Shown: piece after piece, positions 7,788 to 14,789 of the stretch | How the letters are laid out: each line of letters starts with the position of its first letter | Position numbering within the stretch: the first letter of the stretch is position 1 | NCBI GenBank assembly: GCA_027319585.1 | Contig: DAHVMY010000024.1 | Coordinates: forward strand, 1 to 28,103 | Length of the DNA stretch: 28,103 nucleotides | Reading direction: 5' to 3' | Origin: AG-12 sp027319585 | GTDB taxonomy: Bacteria; Chloroflexota; Dormibacteria; Aeolococcales; Bog-877 | Notes under the pieces: model-generated | The model's input: the letters and a program-made list of their open reading frames with translations, nothing else | Database searches by the model: none | Told to the model about the DNA's origin: nothing | Translations under genes and position numbers: made by a program

Positions 7788-9560
7788 GTGGCAGCTTCGA
7801 TTCCGCCCGAGCGGGAGCTCCGGGAGCTGCTGTTCCTGCAGCAGCTGGCGATGGCGGCCGCCTCGACCATGGGCCGCGACGAGCTGCTGGCGCTGGTGAT
7901 CAAGGAGACCAATGGGGCCATGGACGCGGACGTATGCGCCCTCTACCTCTACGACCGCGATCGGGAGGGGCTGGTGCTGACCGCCACCAACGGGCTCAAC
8001 CAGGAGGCCGTGGGCCAGGTGGTGATGGGCCTGGGCCAGGGGGTGACCGGGACCGTCGCCGCCGAGCGCCGCCCACTGGCGGTGGCGGAGGTCTCCCGCG
8101 ACCCGCGCTTCAAGTGGATCGAGGGCGTCGACGAGGAGCGCTTCACCTCCATGCTCTCGGTCCCGATCGAGGCGGGCCCGCGCATGATCGGCGTCCTCAA
8201 CGTGCAGACCGTGGAGCGCCGTGACTTCCGCCAGGACGAGACCGCGTTCCTCTCCGCGATCGCGGGGGCGATCGCCGGGGTGCTGGAGCGGGCGGAGCTC
8301 CAGCACCAGCTGGAGGGACAGCTGGCGGAGATCCGCCTCTCCCAGACTGTCCATGAGCGCTTCACCAAGCTCGTGCTCGACGGGGCCGGCCTCGGCAACA
8401 TCCTGGAGGCGATCGCCAGCCTGGCCGACGGCGCGGTCGGCCTGTACGACGCCCTCGGGTTCCGAGTCGAGCACGGTGCCGGATCCGGGCTTCGGAGTCG
8501 GCGCATCCCCATCCCGGGAACCCTTCTGGAGACCGCGGGCCCGGTGGAGACCACCGTCGGGCGCAGCCACACCCCACTCACCCTGGCCCCGGTCCGAGCC
8601 GGGTCCGAGCTCATCGCCGTGCTGGCGCTGGAGGGAAGCCTCGAGGGAGCCCCTCCGGGCCGGCGCCGCGCCCTCGAGCATGGGGCGACCGTGGTCGCCC
8701 TCGAGCTGCTCAAGGAGCGGGCTGCGGCCGAGGTCGAGCGGCGGCTCCGGGGAGACCTGCTGGAGGGGCTGCTGACGGTGACCGCCGACCCTGCCGATGT
8801 CAGCCGCCTCGCGGTCGGGGCGGAGCGGCTGGGTTACCGCATCCCCGACCGGAGCTGGCTCGTGATCCTGGAGCCGGACGACGACCTCAGCGCGGAGGTG
8901 ATGCAGTCCCGGCCCATCCAGGAGCGGATGCACCGCGACCTGGAGCGGCTCTGCGAGCTCCGGGTGCCCGGCGCCATGGTGGTCACCCGGGCCAGCTCGT
9001 GGGTGGTGGTCCTGCCCGAGGAGGTTGCCGGCCCATCCCCGGCGCCGCTGGCCCTGCCGGAGGTCGAGAGTCTCGCCGCCGACCTGCTCCGGATGGCGCA
9101 CGGCCTGGACCACCGGCTCAGCGTCTCGGCAGGGGTGGGTGGCCTTGCCGCCGCTCCCAACGAGCTGGCTCGCGCCCACGAGGAGGCGCGTCAGGCCCTG
9201 CGGCTGGTGCGCCGGGGCGGCGGCCGGCAGGTGGTGACGTCCTACCGGTCGCTGGGTGCCCTGCGGCTGCTGCTCGAGGTGAGGGACCCTGAGGTGGTGC
9301 GGCGCTTTGTCGAGGACAGCCTGGGCGCGGTGCTCGCCTACGAGCGGCGCCACCGCACCCCCCTCACGGCCACCCTCGAGGCGCTCTCGAACCAGGGTTG
9401 GAACCAGCGGGCGGCGGCCCGGGTTTTGGGGATCCACATCAACTCGTTGATCTACCGGATCCAGCGCGCGGAGTCACTGCTGGGCGTCTCGCTGGACGAC
9501 CCCGAGGCCCGCGTGGTCCTGGGGGTGGCGCTCAGGGCCCACGCGCTCATGGCCGGATGA
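7788..9560 (+). CDS. GAF-domain transcriptional regulator, PucR/CdaR type
   Basis: The 590-residue protein combines a GAF sensor domain (about 18-172, with LYLYDRDREGLVL and SMLSVPI), a second sensor-like or coiled linker region (180-330), and a CdaR-like GGDEF-related domain (about 335-490). At the C-terminus (about 530-588) is the PucR helix-turn-helix with the hallmark sequence GWNQRAAARVLGIHINSLIYRI. PucR-type regulators usually activate catabolic or stationary-phase genes in response to a small ligand bound by the GAF domain. It starts with GTG one base after the moaC stop, so it is the last gene of that operon. Its targets are unknown; the cox genes are a guess without site evidence. 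Confidence 0.9.
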   Translation: MAASIPPERELRELLFLQQLAMAAASTMGRDELLALVIKETNGAMDADVCALYLYDRDREGLVLTATNGLNQEAVGQVVMGLGQGVTGTVAAERRPLAVAEVSRDPRFKWIEGVDEERFTSMLSVPIEAGPRMIGVLNVQTVERRDFRQDETAFLSAIAGAIAGVLERAELQHQLEGQLAEIRLSQTVHERFTKLVLDGAGLGNILEAIASLADGAVGLYDALGFRVEHGAGSGLRSRRIPIPGTLLETAGPVETTVGRSHTPLTLAPVRAGSELIAVLALEGSLEGAPPGRRRALEHGATVVALELLKERAAAEVERRLRGDLLEGLLTVTADPADVSRLAVGAERLGYRIPDRSWLVILEPDDDLSAEVMQSRPIQERMHRDLERLCELRVPGAMVVTRASSWVVVLPEEVAGPSPAPLALPEVESLAADLLRMAHGLDHRLSVSAGVGGLAAAPNELARAHEEARQALRLVRRGGGRQVVTSYRSLGALRLLLEVRDPEVVRRFVEDSLGAVLAYERRHRTPLTATLEALSNQGWNQRAAARVLGIHINSLIYRIQRAESLLGVSLDDPEARVVLGVALRAHALMAG

Positions 9561-9599
9561 GCTGCCACGAACTCGTCCGAGGCTGCCGCTCAGGATAAT

Positions 9600-9627
9600 G
9601 AGAGATATGTATTGACAATTTTCTCTC
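9600..9627. promoter_or_regulatory. Inverted repeat GAGAGA-N16-TCTCTC, candidate ArsR-type operator
   Basis: The arms 9600-9605 and 9622-9627 are perfect complements. They bracket the -35 element of the downstream regulator gene, where a bound dimer would block RNA polymerase. ArsR-type repressors usually bind such dyads in their own promoter. That this regulator binds here is inference. Confidence 0.4.
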
Positions 9628-9640
9628 GATAGGTTACTGT
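9612..9640 (+). promoter_or_regulatory. Sigma-70-type promoter TTGACA-N17-TACTGT
   Basis: The -35 is at 9612-9617 and the -10 at 9635-9640, with the optimal 17-nt spacer. The GTG at 9647 follows 6 nt after the -10, so the mRNA should be leaderless. This is the best-formed promoter in the window and lies in an unusually AT-rich patch. Confidence 0.8.
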
Positions 9641-9646
9641 CGAGCG

Positions 9647-10273
9647 GTGCCGAACCCCGAACCGCCGAAACCCGCACTCTCGCTGCGCCGGGTCAGCGAC
9701 GCCCGGACCATGAGGGCACTGGCCCATCCGGTCCGGATCTCCCTCATCGAGCTGCTCACGATCGTCGGCCCGCTGACCGCCACCGAGGCCGCCGAGCGGA
9801 TCGGCGAGACTCCGACCACCTGCTCCTTCCATCTGCGCCAGCTGGCCAGGTACGGGTTTGTGGAGGAGGCGGGAGGCGGTCGCGGCCGCAACCGGCCCTG
9901 GAAGGTCAGCTCGGTGGGGATGACCATGGGAGACGATACCGGCGACCCTGAGACCGATCTCGCCGCCACCGCGCTCCAGCGCCTTCTGCGCGAGCGGGCT
10001 CTGAGTCGCTTCCAGCACTGGCGCGAGACCAGGGCCAGGTACCCCAAGGAGTGGCGAGACCTCGGCCAGGAGAACGAGTACGCGTTCTGGGCCACGGCCG
10101 AGGAGCTGGCCGAGCTGGAGCGGGAGCTGCACCAGCTCCTGGCCCGCTACGTCGGGCGGCTGGGTGACCCGTCGTCCCGGCCGGCGGGCGCCCGCGCCGT
10201 CGAGGTGCTGAACTTCATCTTCCCCCTGGACCTGGAGGGAGCGGAGCCTCCCACCGTGGAGCCGCCCGCGTGA
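9647..10273 (+). CDS. ArsR-like winged-helix transcriptional regulator
   Basis: A winged helix fills residues 12-88. It includes DARTMRALAHPVRISLIELL, the start typical of the HTH_20/ArsR group, and the recognition-helix region TPTTCSFHLRQLARYGFVEE. The C-terminal half (about 105-170) is helical and charged, as in longer ArsR-like repressors of efflux genes. No metal-binding CxC-type motif is present, so a metal sensor is unlikely; a drug or metabolite ligand is more plausible. The stop overlaps the GTG of the MFS gene (GTGA), and the promoter carries a dyad over the -35. Together these point to an autoregulated repressor-exporter pair. Confidence 0.88.
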   Translation: MPNPEPPKPALSLRRVSDARTMRALAHPVRISLIELLTIVGPLTATEAAERIGETPTTCSFHLRQLARYGFVEEAGGGRGRNRPWKVSSVGMTMGDDTGDPETDLAATALQRLLRERALSRFQHWRETRARYPKEWRDLGQENEYAFWATAEELAELERELHQLLARYVGRLGDPSSRPAGARAVEVLNFIFPLDLEGAEPPTVEPPA

Positions 10274-11511
10274 GGCGTCTTTTGGCCGAGAGGACCGCGC
10301 GCTGGTTCCTGCTCCAGTCGGTGCTGTCGACCTTCGGGGACCGCTTCATGCTGCTCGCGGCCGGGATCTGGGTGCGGGTTCTGACGGGGAGCAATGCTGA
10401 GGCGGGGCTCACCTTCTTCTTCGTGATCCTCCCGGGGATCGTGATCGCCCCCCTGGCCGGGCTGGTCGCGGACCGGGTCCCGCGCCGCCTGTTGCTCATG
10501 GCAGGGCAGGCCGCCGGGGCCGCAGCGGTGCTCCTGCTGGTCCTGGTGCACGGTCCCGGACAGGTCTGGCTGATCTGGCTGGTGATGATCCTCTACGGGG
10601 CGGTCGGCACCTTCATCAGCGCCGCCAAGACGGCTCTGCTCGTGACGATCGTGCCCGCCGACCAGCTGGGGGATGCGAACGGCTTCCTGAACACCATGGC
10701 GGAGGGGCTTCGACTCATCACGCCGCTGGTGGGAGCGGGGCTGTTCACCCTGGCCGGCGGGGCGGTGGTCGCCGAGCTAGACGCCGCCACCTATCTGATC
10801 GCCATGGGAATCCTGCTGTGGCTGCGGGTCGCCGAGCCCCCCGCGCAGCCCCGGTCGCGTTCCTGGGCGGCGGAGGCGGCCGGGGGCTTCCGGCATATCT
10901 GGACGACCCTGCCGCTGCGGCGTATCCTCCTGGCCCTCACCGCGTTCCTGGCGGTCGTAGGCTTCTTGGAGACAGCCCTCTTCGGGGTGGTCACCGACGG
11001 ACTCCGTCAGCCCGCCGCCTTCGTGGGCGTGCTGATCTCCATCCAGGGGGTGGGGGCGATCGCGGGAGGGCTCACCTCGGCGCCTCTCATTAGGCGGGTG
11101 AGTGAGACCGTCCTGACCGCCATGGGGATGGTCGTGGTCGCGCTCGCCTCCCTCGTCTGCGTGGTCCCCAACTACATTCGCGGGGACCTGCCGATGGTGG
11201 TGGTGGTGGTGGCGGCGGTGGCGTTCGGGTGCGGGCTCCCCTGGATGCTGGTGGGCGCCAACACCCTCATCCAGCGCCGCACCCCGCTGCCGCTGCAGGG
11301 GCGGGTCGACTCCGCCTTCGGAGTTTTGTTCGGGGGGTTCCAGGCGGCGTCCATCGGGGGAGGCGCCCTCCTCATCGGTGCCTTCGGCTACGTGCCGTCG
11401 CTGCTGGCGGTGGCTGCGGTGGGCATCCTCGCCTCCCTCTACCTCATCAGCCGGCCGGCCGTCCCGACTGCGGTCGAGGAAGTGGCGCCGGCGGTGACGA
11501 CGGCCGAGTGA
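10270..11511 (+). CDS. MFS transporter, probable drug or metabolite exporter
   Basis: The 413-residue protein has about twelve hydrophobic helices and the MFS loop motif between helices 2 and 3 (GLVADRVPRRLLL). The N-terminus (TARWFLLQSVLSTFGDRFMLLA) and the overall pattern fit the EntS/MFS_3-like exporter group. It uses GTG overlapping the TGA of the ArsR-like gene, so the two are translationally coupled. The regulator's position suggests induction by the exported compound. Substrate is not predictable. A possible insertion-sequence end and a hairpin follow its stop. Confidence 0.9.
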   Translation: MRRLLAERTARWFLLQSVLSTFGDRFMLLAAGIWVRVLTGSNAEAGLTFFFVILPGIVIAPLAGLVADRVPRRLLLMAGQAAGAAAVLLLVLVHGPGQVWLIWLVMILYGAVGTFISAAKTALLVTIVPADQLGDANGFLNTMAEGLRLITPLVGAGLFTLAGGAVVAELDAATYLIAMGILLWLRVAEPPAQPRSRSWAAEAAGGFRHIWTTLPLRRILLALTAFLAVVGFLETALFGVVTDGLRQPAAFVGVLISIQGVGAIAGGLTSAPLIRRVSETVLTAMGMVVVALASLVCVVPNYIRGDLPMVVVVVAAVAFGCGLPWMLVGANTLIQRRTPLPLQGRVDSAFGVLFGGFQAASIGGGALLIGAFGYVPSLLAVAAVGILASLYLISRPAVPTAVEEVAPAVTTAE

Positions 11512-11567
11512 CACCGGTCGGCTTGCCGACCCGCAGCGCGAGCGGGCAACGCGCCGCACCCGCTCAC

Positions 11568-11619
11568 CGCTTACTTTTAGCTGGCCAAAAACGCTTACTT
11601 CCACTTGGCCATTGACACA
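11568..11619 (-). repeat. Tandem 24-bp repeat, possible solitary IS21-type end
   Basis: Two copies of CGCTTACTT-N5-TGGCCA start at 11568 and 11592, exactly 24 bases apart. On the minus strand the stretch begins TGTGTCAATGGCCA and repeats TGGCC-containing units inward. That resembles the ends of IS21-family elements, which begin with TG and carry several transposase-binding repeats. No istA/istB gene or second end is visible nearby, so it would be a relic. The repeat is directly seen; the IS21 link is from memory of the family and unverified. Confidence 0.4.
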
Positions 11620-11622
11620 CGC

Positions 11623-11656
11623 CGGAGCTGGCGGCGATGCCGCACCGCCAGCTCCG
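11623..11656. terminator. 12-bp perfect hairpin between convergent genes
   Basis: CGGAGCTGGCGG at 11623-11634 pairs fully with 11645-11656 across a 10-nt loop. It lies between the converging MFS and HIT genes and lacks a U-tract on either strand. A bidirectional terminator is likely; a structural remnant of the neighbouring repeat element is possible. Confidence 0.6.
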
Positions 11657-11687
11657 TCAGGCTGCTGGCCGCCGAGGGCAATTGGCG

Positions 11688-12212
11688 CTAGTCCGGCGGA
11701 GGTGAGGATGGGCTTTCGCTCTCCATCGCGGCTGCGACCCGCTCCGCCGCCGAGCGCAGCTCCTCATCAGCGACATTGGGGAGCGCATCCTCCCACAGGG
11801 GAAGCATCATCCCCTGGGCGTCGAGCATCCCCAGCGGGCGCGGAATCAGCCAGACATGGAAGTGGGCAGCGCCGTCCCCCCAGCGGTACAGGTGCACCCT
11901 GGCGGTCCCTCCCAGGGAGAGAATCGCCCTCTCGACCCGAGCCACCACGCGCCCGAAATCGGCAGCGGCCTCCGGCGACAGGTCTGAGAACGAGTCCACA
12001 TGCTCCCTGCTGGCCAGCCAGACCGCTCCGGGCAGGCTTCCGCCGACGGGCGGATGAAGTGTGAAATGCTCGTCTCCCCAGAGCGGCGCGGTGGTGCTAT
12101 TCCCGCAGATGCCGCAGGGCTCTCCCCCTGGCTCGCCGCGCCGGGGGGGCTCGGGAATCACCGCGGGATTGGGCGCGATCTTCTTCAGCGGTCCCTCATA
12201 CGGGAACTGCAT
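11688..12212 (-). CDS. HIT-like (histidine triad) family protein
   Basis: HIT proteins are nucleotide hydrolases or transferases. This 174-residue protein has the HIT core from about residue 48 (HFTLHPPVGGSLPGAVWLASREHVDSFSDLS) to HFHVWLIPRP (His117, His119). The first histidine of the canonical HxHxH triad is Ala115, so activity may differ from standard HIT hydrolases. A CGIC pair at Cys33/Cys36 may help hold zinc, as in GalT-like branches. ATG 12212 is chosen because AGGAGG lies about 7 nt upstream; this start overlaps the 3' end of the methyltransferase gene by 17 bases, implying an operon. Confidence 0.8.
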   Translation of the reverse strand: MQFPYEGPLKKIAPNPAVIPEPPRRGEPGGEPCGICGNSTTAPLWGDEHFTLHPPVGGSLPGAVWLASREHVDSFSDLSPEAAADFGRVVARVERAILSLGGTARVHLYRWGDGAAHFHVWLIPRPLGMLDAQGMMLPLWEDALPNVADEELRSAAERVAAAMESESPSSPPPD

Positions 12213-12849
12213 CTCTGTCCTCCTGCCCCCTAGGGGGCGTCTGCCGACGGCTTCCAACTCGCCTGGGCGCCCTCCGCCTCGACCTGAGAGGGGGCCTGTG
12301 GGCGGCGAACGTCAGGACCTCACCTATGGCTAGGGTGATGCTTTCGAATCCAATCCCCTGCAGCAGGGCCAGCAGCACCACCGGTTCGATCGGGTTGTAG
12401 GTGTCCCGGGCATGGAAGGCGTGCAGGCCGGAGCTGGGAAGGCTGTCGGAGCCCACCAGAACACCCCCGGGCCGGAGGACCCGGTATGCCTCGGCGACGA
12501 TCGCCCGCTGCTCCCTGAGAGTGGCCACGTGATGGAGCATGGTGAAGGCCCCCACGGAGTCGAACGACCCGTCCGAATAGTCCAGGGAAGCGCCGTCTCC
12601 GAGCGAGACGCTCACATTGGTGCCTTCCATGCGCTCCCTTAGGCGGTGGGCCAAGACCGGGTCCACCTCGACGGCGGTCAGCCGTTTGACCCGCAAGCGA
12701 AGCCAGTCCGTGGCTGCCCCCGGACCGGGGCCTATCTCGAGCATTTCGCTGCCCAAATCCTCTCCCTGGACGGCCAGCGGCAGGATCTCCTCTCGCATGT
12801 AGTGTGCCCATTTGGGGCTCGGGCAGAGGCGCTCATGGTTGCGATTCAT
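12196..12849 (-). CDS. Class I SAM-dependent methyltransferase
   Basis: The 217-residue protein has the SAM-binding motif I MLEIGPGPGAATDWL (about residues 36-50), the acidic end of strand 2 (AVEVDP) and the motif around LGDGASLDYSDGSFDSV. Motif III follows in RVLRPGGVLVGSD, together matching Methyltransf_11. The C-terminal 30 residues are Arg-rich and probably disordered. The substrate is unknown; small-molecule methylation is most common in this group. The ATG at 12849 lies 7 nt from a TACGCT -10 with a TTGAGG -35 at 17 nt, so the mRNA is probably leaderless. It is divergent from the AraC gene, which is a likely regulator. Confidence 0.88.
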   Translation of the reverse strand: MNRNHERLCPSPKWAHYMREEILPLAVQGEDLGSEMLEIGPGPGAATDWLRLRVKRLTAVEVDPVLAHRLRERMEGTNVSVSLGDGASLDYSDGSFDSVGAFTMLHHVATLREQRAIVAEAYRVLRPGGVLVGSDSLPSSGLHAFHARDTYNPIEPVVLLALLQGIGFESITLAIGEVLTFAAHRPPLRSRRRAPRRVGSRRQTPPRGQEDRDAVPV

Positions 12850-12856
12850 GAGCGCT

Positions 12857-12885
12857 AGCGTAGGTCGCACCGTTGCGCCCCTCAA
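12857..12885 (-). promoter_or_regulatory. Promoter TTGAGG-N17-TACGCT, leaderless, for the methyltransferase
   Basis: Reading the minus strand, the -35 is at 12885-12880 and the -10 at 12862-12857, with a 17-nt spacer and 7 nt to the ATG at 12849. It lies back to back with the AraC promoter so that the two polymerase sites overlap. Confidence 0.6.
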
Positions 12886-12890
12886 GGCCG

Positions 12891-12896
12891 TAGACT
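12891..12896 (+). promoter_or_regulatory. -10 element TAGACT, leaderless promoter of the AraC gene
   Basis: TAGACT is followed by 8 nt and the GTG at 12905. A -35 at the expected distance would fall inside the divergent methyltransferase promoter; no good match is seen there. Confidence 0.5.
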
Positions 12897-12904
12897 GCCA
12901 ACTT

Positions 12905-13669
12905 GTGTCGCTGGACGGACAAGGTGTCCTGCCGGGCAACCGCCCCGGTCCGGGGGTGGAGGTCTGCACCTTCCAGATGCCCAAGGGGCTCGTCTTCGAG
13001 TGGCACACCCATGAGGAACACCAGCTCGCTTGGGCCCGCAACGGCGTGCTGGTGGTGAGGGTAGAGGAGTCCGCCTGGGTGCTGCCTCCCACACGAGCGT
13101 TGTTCATTCCGGCCGGGGTGCGCCACGAGACGCTGTCCGACGGTGCGGCCACGATGCTCTCCTGCTACCTGCGGCCGGAGCGCTGTCCCATCATGTGGAC
13201 AAGCTGCACCCCAGTCGTGGCCCGGCCGCTCCTCCTAGAGCTGGTCGGATACCTCGCAGACCGGTGCCTGGTCGCCGACCAGCGCCTTCGCGCGGAGGCG
13301 ATGCTCTCGGACCTCTTGGATCCGGCGCCGGCAACTGCCGTCGAGGTGGTCATGCCGACGGACGAGAGGGCGCGACGAGTCGCCATGGCCATCTCGGCTC
13401 GGCCCTCCGATCGGAGAACCCTGGCGGAGTGGGGCCGCGAGGTCGGCGCCAGCAGTAGAACGCTCGCACGAGCGTTCGTGACCGATACCGGCGTCCCCTT
13501 CGGCCGGTGGCGGTCACTGCTCCGGATGAGGGCCGCGATGGCCGGCCTGGCGCGCGGCGCCAGCATCTCCAGTGTCGCCTTCGAGGTTGGGTACGAATCC
13601 ACCAGCGCCTTCGTGGCGGCGTTCCGGCGAGAGACCGGGCGCACGCCCGCCGCCTACTTTCGAGACTGA
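12905..13669 (+). CDS. AraC-family transcriptional regulator with N-terminal cupin
   Basis: The 254-residue protein has an N-terminal cupin sensor domain (about 10-85, with FEWHTHEEHQLAWA and ALFIPAGVRHE). At the C-terminus are the two helix-turn-helices of the AraC family. The first covers LAEWGREVGASSRTLARAF, and the second is followed by the family signature region (ISSVAFEVGYESTSAFVAAFRRETGRTPAAYF). The histidines in HTHEEH may bind metal or an effector. The frame is open upstream to 12812, but the GTG at 12905 is preferred because TAGACT lies 8 nt before it. The longer form would overlap the divergent methyltransferase gene. It probably controls that gene and itself. Confidence 0.9.
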   Translation: MSLDGQGVLPGNRPGPGVEVCTFQMPKGLVFEWHTHEEHQLAWARNGVLVVRVEESAWVLPPTRALFIPAGVRHETLSDGAATMLSCYLRPERCPIMWTSCTPVVARPLLLELVGYLADRCLVADQRLRAEAMLSDLLDPAPATAVEVVMPTDERARRVAMAISARPSDRRTLAEWGREVGASSRTLARAFVTDTGVPFGRWRSLLRMRAAMAGLARGASISSVAFEVGYESTSAFVAAFRRETGRTPAAYFRD

Positions 13670-13982
13670 CCGCCTTTTGACCCCATGCGGCCGCGACCGC
13701 CCAGCGGACTGCGGCCCCACGTCGGCACGCCCGCTCGTTCCAGCCCCGGCCGGGCATCCCAGCAACGACTGCCCTGCCGATCGGCGCCTCGAGTGGACCC
13801 AGGAGCGTCGAGACCGACGGGACCGGGTCCAAGGCAGCCGCCCCGACCGCGCCCCCGGGTGGGCCATGGGTTGGACTCGCCTCGCGATGACCAGCGAGAC
13901 CGGCCACCCGTCCCACTCCGCGCGGGAATCCGCCCCTTTGTAGGGCCGGGTGCGAGGTCGATCGCTCTCGCACCCGGCCGGG
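13670..13982. other. Intergenic stretch between convergent genes
   Basis: No gene is recognisable in about 310 bases. Open frames on both strands are Arg/Pro/Gly-rich without motifs. The only clear element is the hairpin at 13944-13979. Confidence 0.5.
13944..13979. terminator. 13-bp perfect hairpin after the cox genes
   Basis: GGCCGGGTGCGAG at 13944-13956 pairs fully with 13967-13979 across a 10-nt loop. It begins 3 bases beyond the last gene of the minus-strand cox operon and faces the end of the AraC gene. It has no U-tract on either strand. It is probably a terminator working for the cox transcript. Confidence 0.7.
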
Positions 13983-14789
13983 TCAGGCCGCCTGCTCCAG
14001 CGCTCGCCGGGTCAGGACCTGCGCCAGGTGGAGCCGGAAGTCGGAGCTGGCGTGCACGTCCGAGGATGGGTGCAGGCCGTCGCTCGCCCGCTGGGCCGCC
14101 TCGGTAGCGGACGCCCCGTCCCGCAGCGCCGCCTCCACGGAGTGGGCCCGCACCGCGGTGGGTGCCGCGTGGGTGATGCCCACCCGCCAACCGTCGTCAA
14201 GGCGCTGGACCCCCGCGGCCACGATCGCCCAGTCAAACCGCCGCCTCCGGAACTTCAGGTAGCGGTGCGGTCCGGGGGCCACCGGGAACACCACCTCCAC
14301 CACCACTTCATCCGGCTCGAGGGCGGTGGTGAACAGATGCTGGAAGAAGTCCCGGGCCGCGATCCGGCGGCGGTCGGTGACGATCTCGGCGTCGAGCATG
14401 ACCGCCAGGGTCGGATAGTCGCCGGCGGCATCGGCGTGAGCCATGACTCCCCCGATCGTCCCCCGGGTCCGGACCTGGGGGTCCCCCACCTCCGCCGCCA
14501 CCTCCGCCAGCAGCGGCAGGTGGGTCCGCAGCGTCTCGGACCGCATGAGGGTGGCGTGGCGGGTGAGGGCGCCGATCCGGACGCGCTGGTCCTGGACCTT
14601 GACATAGTCGAGGTCGGGGACGGCATTGAGGTCGACCAGATGCGCCGGCTGCGCCAGCCGCAGGCGCATCATCGGCAGGAGGCTCTGCCCGCCCGCGATG
14701 ACCTTGGCGTCGGGGCCAGCTGCGCGCAGCTGGGCCACCGCATCGGCGACCGAGGACGGCCTCGAGTACTCGAAGGCGGCTGGGATCAT
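13983..14789 (-). CDS. coxM: Molybdenum hydroxylase FAD-binding (medium) subunit, CoxM-like
   Basis: This 268-residue subunit passes electrons from the [2Fe-2S] clusters to FAD. The FAD pyrophosphate motifs AGGQSL (32-37) and TRGTIGG (108-114) are present, followed by HADAAGDYP and the C-terminal CO_deh_flav domain. The length is a little under the usual 285. The ATG at 14789 overlaps the coxL stop (ATGA), so translation is coupled. It is the last gene of an S-L-M operon, the order typical of form II coxL-like hydroxylases. The name coxM denotes family membership and not proof of CO oxidation. Confidence 0.9.
   Translation of the reverse strand: MIPAAFEYSRPSSVADAVAQLRAAGPDAKVIAGGQSLLPMMRLRLAQPAHLVDLNAVPDLDYVKVQDQRVRIGALTRHATLMRSETLRTHLPLLAEVAAEVGDPQVRTRGTIGGVMAHADAAGDYPTLAVMLDAEIVTDRRRIAARDFFQHLFTTALEPDEVVVEVVFPVAPGPHRYLKFRRRRFDWAIVAAGVQRLDDGWRVGITHAAPTAVRAHSVEAALRDGASATEAAQRASDGLHPSSDVHASSDFRLHLAQVLTRRALEQAA

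Noticed and set aside
7674..9437. Minus-strand open frame of nearly 590 codons opposite the PucR-type gene
   Set aside because: It is rich in Arg, Gly, His and Gln without any motif, while the plus strand has a complete multi-domain regulator. Long antisense frames are expected at this GC content.
12812..12904. Longer N-terminus for the AraC regulator
   Set aside because: It would overlap the divergent methyltransferase gene and lie upstream of the apparent -10. The extra residues do not resemble a cupin start.
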